A DNA stretch of 13,467 bases. It comes from Acanthamoeba castellanii str. Neff. Lineage: Eukaryota; Discosea; Longamoebia; Acanthamoebidae. This document shows, piece after piece, positions 7,545 through 13,467 of this stretch (position 1 is its first letter; every line of letters begins with the position of its first letter). The notes under the pieces are model-generated. The model was not told where the DNA came from, did not search any database, and saw only the letters and a program-made list of their open reading frames with translations. The DNA is taken from assembly GCF_000313135.1 (NCBI RefSeq), contig NW_004457670.1, positions 12,378-25,844 of the forward strand, read 5' to 3'. Both the position numbers and the translations under genes were made by a program.

Positions 7545-10500
7545 TGTGTTGTGTGTGTCGTGTGTGTCGTATGTATCGTGTGTGTCGTGTGTGTCGTGTG
7601 TGTCGTGTGTGGCCCGTACCAAGGTGAGCGTACCTATGTCCATCTACGATGAGTTCGTCGAGGCCGGTCTGTCTTCAGTCCGCCGACTCACCCCCGCCTT
7701 TGTGCGGCAGCTCTATCGGCAGAAGGGTATCGTCGCTATTCTCACGCCACATATCGTACCATTCCTAATCTTGAGTGTGAGGTTCTGTGGCTGATATGTG
7801 CCCTTTTTTTCCAGTGGAAGCACTGAGGCAGAAGGGGGTGCCATTTCCTCCGCCTCGCTATCCGATTGGTCGCTTCCCCTCTCTCGAGGCCTCCTTCGTG
7901 GGCGTGTCAGAGTCCATCGCCATTCTCAAGTACGCCCTGTCGGACATTGGACCCTTCAACGAGCGCAAAGGTACCTTTATCGCACACTCGTATGAAGCCT
8001 GCAGTGCCAGTTCTGTTACTTACTTTATCACCTTTCTTCTGGTACTGTCGGCGCAACAGTCGAAGGCCAAAACGACTACACGGCCGAATACGTCGCTCAT
8101 CTCCCCTTCCTATGTCTGGCGTCGAACGAGTGCACCACGTTCGCCAATGGCGGTAGCGGCTCGGTGCTGTGTGAGTCGAAGAAGACGCGCGCTCTGGCCC
8201 ATGTCCTACTCCGCAATTGTGCCAACCTCTTCATCCACTCTGAGCTCGTGCGACAGATCGGTACGTGGCCATCATTGTCGTGCAATGCACTTTCAAAGCC
8301 ATTCTCGCCAAGTTAGGACGCAAACCTCATTCCTATATGTTCGCACATGCATCAGGCGAGTTCCGGTACCCTCCGTTTCAGGAAGCTGTCGGCATCCGTC
8401 CGTTGACCCTGGCACTGCTGGGTCAGTTGCTTAACGAGGGCCGCATGCTACCGCTCGCGTGGCGCGGTCTGAAGGGCCTCCCATGGCGCACTACGGGCGG
8501 AGCCAGCGTCAAGGAGTGGATCGAGCACTTCTGGGAGTTCGTGCGAAGCGAGGAGGAGAGCGAGCGCAAGGCCGGAAGGCACGACGGGTTCGCCGACCGA
8601 TTCCTCGCCGCCTTCGGCGAGTGGCCGCTCCTGCCGGTGCGCGAAGGGCAACTGGTCTCGCTCAAGCGTCTGTCTCTGGTCATCAACCGTGCCGACATCG
8701 CTCTCGCTGCTGGGGACAAGCCACAACAGCACAGCGGCGGCGATAGCGGAGAGCAAGCCGTCTGCCACGTGCTGGAGCGTCAGCTGCGCTACCCCTACAT
8801 CACCGATGACCAGGAGATCGACGTCGTGGCGCGCGGATTTGTGCCGCAGGTCGTGCTCGATCGAATGATGAAGCTCTCCCCCAAGAACCTCGTCGCCGCG
8901 CTGCACCATCTCATCGCTGAGGAGGAGGAACGAGGAGGCCCCAAGGGGGGCCAGCCTGGCGTTGAGGAGCTCCGCTTCTCCGTGCTCAGCGCTCAGGAGC
9001 GTGACCTCCTGCTCCACTACATCGCACGAGGAATCGACAGCCTTGGAGACACCGACCTCGTCCGACTGCGGTTACTACCTCTCTTTCCGTCGATGAAGAT
9101 CCTTGTCAACGAAGGCTCGCCTTCTGCCGGCCTACCACCTCAGCCTTCTTCTTCTTCGCTGTCGTCCTTTACGAGCTACACGAGCCTCAAGGACCGCAAA
9201 TGGTACACGCTGCCGGAGGACTTTCCGCTGCCGACAGGCCGGGCCAATTTTCTGCACGGAATGGCCTTCCTGCTGTCGACCAAGGCCATCGACGCGCTCT
9301 ACGTCAAGCTGGCCATCCTGCCCCTCTCACGGGCGTCGCTCTACGTCGACTTCGTGTTTCCGGCCATCGAAGCCAAGGCCCGAAAGGCGCAGGAGGCACT
9401 GGCCGCGTCACTCAGCCATGCGCAGTCGCAGTCTCATCAACTCCAACTCGTGGACGTCGGCGAGGACGTGGAGCGGGAGATCCTTCACCACCTGGAGGAC
9501 GTACGCATGCACTTCGAGCAGCTCATGAGCGAGAGGGCGGGCTTTGCCGACATCCTCTCCAAACTGCCCATTCTTCGTGGTGCGCATTCCAATCACGTTT
9601 CTCACTACAGATTAACTTGACGTTAAAGAAAATCATCCATGATACGGTCATCACTCATCACCTTAATCCCAACCATGACCCCTCTACGTCGACAGGAATG
9701 GACGGCTGCTTTTATCCGCCCTCAGCGTTTGTCGACCCCACCGTACCTCTGCTCTACGCCATCAAGCGAGAGTGGGCGCTCCCGCCGACCTATGCGCGCT
9801 CTGCCGAGTGGCTGCTGTTCTTCCGTCGGTTGGGTCTTGCCGACCGGGTCGACGCCTCGATCTTCCTCGGCTTCGCCTCCGGGGTGAGCGAGCTGGCCCA
9901 GCGCGATCCCGTTGGCGCCCGGCAGAGGGCCATCCTCCTCATCCAATGCCTCAACGAACACTACAACGACCTCTGCCCCACCAGCGGCGCTACCAGCGGT
10001 CCAGACAGCAAGCCTGACTCAGGTGCCGCCACATGCAGCCACGTACTTTCGGGGTTTGACAAAGTCACTAACGGTTCATGATTTTTCTACCGCGGGGGTT
10101 TGGGTTGCAGACTCGTTCTGGGAGAAGTTGCGCGAAGTGGAGTTCGTGCCGTGCATGGAGGTGCGACAAGAGACCGAGTACACCAAGCGCGCCTTCTACC
10201 GCTTCGCCGAGGTGGCCGAGTACTGGGACTTCGAGCTGATGTGGTCGCAGGCGCCCATCCTGGATGAAGCCCTGAGCCCGCCGTACAATCTCAAGCGCAA
10301 GCTAAAGATCATCTCCACCCTCTACTCGAAGGATGTCGACTACGTGGTGCGCCATCTCAACTTCATGATCCGCTCCTTCACCAACACCCGGATCTACGTG
10401 GCTGGCCGTGACTTCGCCGAGAAGCGGCGCAGCGAGCGCGTGCTGAGCGGCTTCCGCGACATCTACCGCTACCTCGACCGATGCTGCGGCGAGAGCGACA

Positions 10501-13467
10501 GGCTGCGGAAGGCGCTCGTTGAGAAGCTTGGCTGCGACAAGCCGTGGATCTACCACCTGGTCCCTCTGCCTGGCGACGAAGCCGCCAAGAATAGCCACAA
10601 TCGACACCAGGCAGAGCGAGGCCAGGGGGACGGTGAGGTGCATGATCGCTACAAGATCCTTCAGTTCATCGCGCCCTCGCAGGTCTTCCATGAGGTCGAG
10701 GAGGAGGTGCCGTCGCTCATGTACCACGTGCCGACCTGGCTCGCCCATGGCTACGACTTCCTGCTGGAGGCCTTCGCCATCGAGGAGATTCCCAACGCCA
10801 AGTGCTCGCTGACTGCTCTCCATCGACTCATGGAGTCGAATGGCGGCGATGGCGTCCCGCTGCCGTCTGACGTGTTGGCGCACGTGCTGATGCTGCTCGG
10901 TCTCATCCACGCCCACGCGCGTGCTGCCGCTGCCCTCAAGCCGCGAGGCGATGGTGCTACGGAGGCCGCGCGCGAGGAGCTCAAGTCTCAGCTCCAACGC
11001 GACGTGCGGCTGCCCGATGAGCGTGGTGTGCTGAGGCGACCGTTGGACCTGTTCCTGTTCGACACTCCCTGGCTCAAGGGCCGCATCGCCCTCACCAAAC
11101 CTACAGGTAACCCTAATTCTTGTTGGCGCAACCATGTCGTGGGCTAATAAGCCTAATCTTGCAGGTGAAGTGGTGATCCCGATCTTGCATCCCAACGTGT
11201 CCAAGGAGATGGCCCGCTTCTTTGGCGTGAGGTAAGTCTCACAATGATAACTCATTGACACAATGATCAGTTAGCGCAGGCCTGTGTGATCGAGCCGTAG
11301 CTACTAACCGAATTCGTACAATATTTAGGTTGCTGAGCCTCATGGTTCACGAGGAAATCGATCCTCGGTATGAGCTTGAGCCCAGCGACCGACATGCAGG
11401 TGACGTCGAGCGCTGGCAACTCAATCTCTCCACGGACGAATTTAAGCGAGGTGCCCTACGGACCTGGTCCAACTCTTTGGAAATCATTTTTTACCCCTTC
11501 GTTACCATGGTGGTTGATGTCGTGCGTTGTGGAGCTTCTCCGCTGAACAGTGTGTGCGGCGATGTGGCAGGCGTGGTGCGCTTGATTGCGCATGAGCGCG
11601 GACAGGAACAGCAAACGGCAGCACCGAGCGCAGCGAAGGCCGCGCAGCAGAACGACGAGAATCGAGCCGAAGTCGAGCAGCGGCGAGTGCAGCAACTCGA
11701 ACGGCTGGAAATGCTGCGCTACCTCCGTATTCTTCCAGCTAAAAGCCTGCAGACGAGGGTGCGTTACCAACCTTACAACTTTGAGAAATTCGCTTTGCAT
11801 CTTCATCCGCATAGATTCCATGATGGCAAAGGGTCCTCATGTCCTGCATCTTCACCTCTAGCTGATCTGGCGAGAAACGGGAGACGACGTGACGGTGGCC
11901 GGCGGGGGTGCGGGCTCGCTGTCGGTGTTGGACGTCGACAACACGCGAATCTACCTGGCCACGCCCTTCTCGCCCCAGATGCTCATAACCCACTTGGCCA
12001 ACCAGATCAACCACTTCCTCTTTAGCCCGCTCAAGTACTCTCCACTCTTTAGCCCTATTGCTCCTCTCGTTGTCAAACCAACAACAGCTAACGGTGGTGG
12101 TGGTATTGCAGGAACATGCAGCCGCTGTGTGCAATTCTTGATTGCGAAGAGGCCGAAGCGATCGCAGTCACGCTGAACATACTACACATCTCGTTTGTTG
12201 TCGAAGAGGGTCCCGTCTCGAAGCTTAGCCTTCCGCTCTCGTCGGAGGAGGTCGAACGATTGGACTTCGGTATTCACATGATCACCTTCTTTCCCTCAGC
12301 AATTTACCGCTTTAACGCCTGCGTTCCCCTACTGCTGCACAGTTGACAAGGATTTCAAGCCGGGAGACAAGGTCGGGATTACGAGCGAGAGCGGACCTGT
12401 GTGGGCCGAGATTCAATGTCGCCTGGACGATGGCCACTGGCTCGTCCTGATATCCGCCATGGGCGACACGCAGAGGTGTGTGCCCCGTTTTCCCTCTTAC
12501 TTGGCAACTGTGTCGTCTAGAGGGGGGAGGAGAGAGAGAGAGGAGGAAATTTCCTGACGCGCATCATTTTGCAGGGTGCGTGAGGACCAAACGGCCAAGG
12601 TCAAATCGTTCAAACAGCAGCGACACGAAGAGCGTGAGAGACGAAAGCAGCACGAGGCCATGAACGGAGCCAAGGGCAAGCAACGACGACTCATTCAGGA
12701 TGACAACGGAGACGACTCCTACCAATCTGATGCTGAAGAGGTGTGTGTTGTGTGTTGTGTGTTGTGTGTTGTGTGTTGTGTGTGTGTGTGAGGGAGCACC
12801 ATGTTGAGATACTGACAATTACCTGCTCATAATTACAAGCAGAATGGTGAAGAGAGCGGTAAGGAGGAGGTGGAACTCATCAGAATTGAACCAGCAGATC
12901 CCGACCACTGGAAGAAGGAGCGGGCTCTCGCTGAACAGGTACAGAAACCACCCATGATCTAATGCGAGCAACTTTGGTCTAACCCGCATTTGGTCTCGCT
13001 CACGACGTTTCTGGGCGACCCACCTATTAGATCAAGGCCATCACACCGCACCTGGAGCCCGAACCGCCCGGCATTGATGAGTTCATCGACGTGGTCGAGA
13101 GCACTGACAAGACCCTGGGCCAAGCCGTCGTGAAGAAAGTCCGCAAGGGCATTCGGCCAGGTACGCGATTTGTCGTGTGTCCATTTGGTTGTGTTTGTGT
13201 GTTTGATCATGCGAGCCATGTGTTTCTCCTGGCAGGCTACGATATCGTGCGGTGGGGCAACATCGACGAGGTGGCCTTCTTCCATGTGCGGACGGAGCCC
13301 GTCACCGACCAACGTCTGATGCTGGCCAAACAGGCCGTCGATGTGCTGCGGCAGGTGGCGCGCGTGTTCGACTACCAGGCGTACTTCGTGTGCCTCTTCT
13401 ACCAGAAGGACGCCGTGAGCCGGTTCGTGGAGCAGCGGCTGCTATTCAACATCTACCCGCTGGAGGA
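4479..13467 (+). CDS. Sacsin-like giant protein with HSP90-type ATPase domain (3' partial)
   Basis: Probable cytosolic chaperone-like ATPase related to sacsin. Exons: 4479-4503, 4570-4616, 4734-4817, 4899-4949, 5023-5128, 5210-5247, 5340-5430, 5508-5622, 5687-6132, 6218-6347, 6437-6611, 6687-6789, 6856-6999, 7070-7242, 7319-7459, 7624-7726, 7815-7970, 8060-8260, 8356-9579, 9696-10022, 10111-11106, 11165-11231, 11329-11758, 11862-12034, 12112-12269, 12343-12475, 12575-12740, 12843-12938, 13031-13160, 13236-13467. All 29 introns are GT-AG and keep one frame, giving about 2153 codons; the end is outside the window. Residues 9-150 carry the Bergerat ATPase: ITTAIRGILED, ELVQNADDA (E33, N37) and GRFGLGFNSVYH (105-116). 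A single sacsin repeat region follows to about residue 1650, then a distinct C-terminus. No ubiquitin-like domain precedes the ATPase, unlike vertebrate sacsin. Substrates are unknown. The weakest splice calls are the AAG acceptors at 6436 and 7623. Confidence 0.9.
4570..5690 (+). other. Bergerat-fold (HSP90/sacsin-type) ATPase domain
   Basis: Splicing brings together ITTAIRGILED, YDGSQVLAELVQNADDA, a segment ending in LLSPTMAQFQ, GPALCAFNNAVFRDEDF, the lid region, GRFGLGFNSVYH, and TDLPSFI...KAVFFDPH...LPGI. The order and wording match the ATPase of sacsin repeats. The N-box Glu/Asn (E33, N37) and the glycine-rich G2 motif (105-110) are intact, so ATP binding is expected. The domain is cut into many small exons, several under 60 bases. 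Confidence 0.93.
6159..6185. repeat. C-rich (CCCCCT)n pyrimidine tract in intron 6133-6217
   Basis: Imperfect CCCCCT units form a 27-base pyrimidine run in mid-intron, about 32 bases before the acceptor at 6217. Confidence 0.8.
7512..7549. repeat. (CT)8 followed by (GT)11 compound microsatellite
   Basis: Eight CT units (7512-7527) pass directly into eleven GT units (7528-7549), inside the longest intron of the window (7460-7623, 164 bases). Confidence 0.93.
7553..7606. repeat. Six tandem 9-base GTGTGTCGT units
   Basis: Six 9-base units follow the GT run. The third (7571-7579) has two changes; the other five are exact. The array ends 17 bases before the acceptor AG at 7623, leaving no polypyrimidine tract. 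Unit length and lack of spacers exclude a CRISPR array. Confidence 0.93.
12343..12475 (+). other. Possible small beta-barrel (Tudor/SH3-like) module
   Basis: The exon encodes a 44-residue segment with FKPGDKVGI, GPVWAEIQ, DDGHWLVLI and AMGDTQR. Alternating short strands around Gly-Asp turns look like a five-strand SH3/Tudor-type barrel. This is a pattern impression, not a family match; the module coincides almost exactly with one exon. Confidence 0.35.
12519..12549. repeat. 31-base pure purine tract with (GA)n core
   Basis: All bases from 12519 to 12549 are A or G, including a GAGAGAGAGAGAG core, in intron 12476-12574 about 25 bases before the acceptor. Confidence 0.9.
12743..12790. repeat. 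Five GTGTGTT units plus GT run in intron 12741-12842
   Basis: Five exact 7-base units (12743-12777) run into a pure GT stretch to 12790. The array starts at the splice donor itself, so the donor GTGTGTGTT is effectively part of the repeat. Confidence 0.93.

Larger units (their letters stand above)
5508..11460 (+). other. Remainder of a single sacsin repeat region
   Basis: Landmarks in the order expected of sacsin repeats: ADQFAPYALFGCDL...FDGTIFRFPLR (about 165-190), GRAFCTLPLPLWSGLPVHVNAGFALSRDRRSI (spliced across 6612-6686), LLTDAVAWAYARLL, WIEHFWEFV...FGEWPLLP in the large exon 8356-9579, LPILRGMDGCFYPP (across 9580-9695), SPPYN...VVRHLNFM, and LFLFDTPWLKGR near 11060. These follow family knowledge from memory of sacsin alignments. 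No second ATPase motif set occurs afterwards, so this window holds one repeat where vertebrate sacsin has three. Confidence 0.82.
11461..13467 (+). other. C-terminal region of the sacsin-like protein, mostly unrecognised
   Basis: After the sacsin repeat come a helical segment rich in Gln, Glu and Arg (about residues 1735-1785, likely coiled coil), a region containing DDVTVAGGG and NTRIYLATPFSP, a small possible beta-barrel (exon 12343-12475), a strongly basic stretch (HEERERRKQHE, KGKQRRL), an acidic stretch with a DPDHWKKERALAEQ helix, and a final domain starting GYDIVRWGN that runs off the window. Some pieces resemble the ends of plant sacsin-like proteins, which is inference. No DnaJ or HEPN motif is visible up to the window edge. 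Confidence 0.55.

Noticed and set aside
7553..7606. CRISPR-like or telomere-like array
   Set aside because: Nine-base head-to-tail units without spacers inside an intron are a microsatellite, not a CRISPR array, and the unit is not a telomeric repeat.
10302..11261. 319-codon minus-strand open frame
   Set aside because: It mirrors the long sacsin-like exon 10111-11106, crosses its splice sites and shows no domain signature.

Overview
The window looks like nuclear DNA of an amoebozoan protist, most likely Acanthamoeba or a close relative. It is GC-rich, and its genes are split by many short introns (58 to 164 bases) rich in simple repeats. It carries a single-pass receptor of the layout 'bacterial-type solute-binding ectodomain + kinase + class III cyclase + kinase', which I know mainly from Acanthamoeba. 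The species call is inference; the gene structures were read directly from splice signals that keep one reading frame open.

Two protein genes lie head to tail on the + strand. Gene 1 (97-3886, 5' end outside the window) has nine exons here and encodes the last 1045 residues of a receptor-like protein: the end of a PstS/phosphate-binding-like ectodomain, a six-cysteine EGF-like module, one membrane helix, a TKL/Tyr-like kinase domain, a Ser/Thr-rich linker, a class III nucleotidyl cyclase domain with altered catalytic positions, a charged linker and a second kinase domain. Both kinases keep their catalytic residues.

Bases 3887-4478 hold no gene I can support. They contain the probable 3' end signals of gene 1 and probably the promoter and 5' leader of gene 2.

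Gene 2 (4479-13467, 3' end outside the window) is a very large sacsin-like gene. Thirty exons give about 2153 codons with no stop. It opens almost at once with an HSP90-type (Bergerat) ATPase domain, continues through one full-length sacsin repeat region of about 1650 residues, and then enters a C-terminal region (coiled coil, possible small beta-barrel, charged linker, unrecognised final domain) instead of a second sacsin repeat.

Nothing suggests that the two genes work together: one is a cell-surface signalling receptor, the other a probable cytosolic chaperone-like protein. No RNA genes, transposons, CRISPR arrays or minus-strand genes were found. The points most worth checking are the degenerate cyclase domain between two intact kinases, the single-repeat sacsin with its unusual C-terminus, and several frame-preserving, stop-free introns in the sacsin gene.
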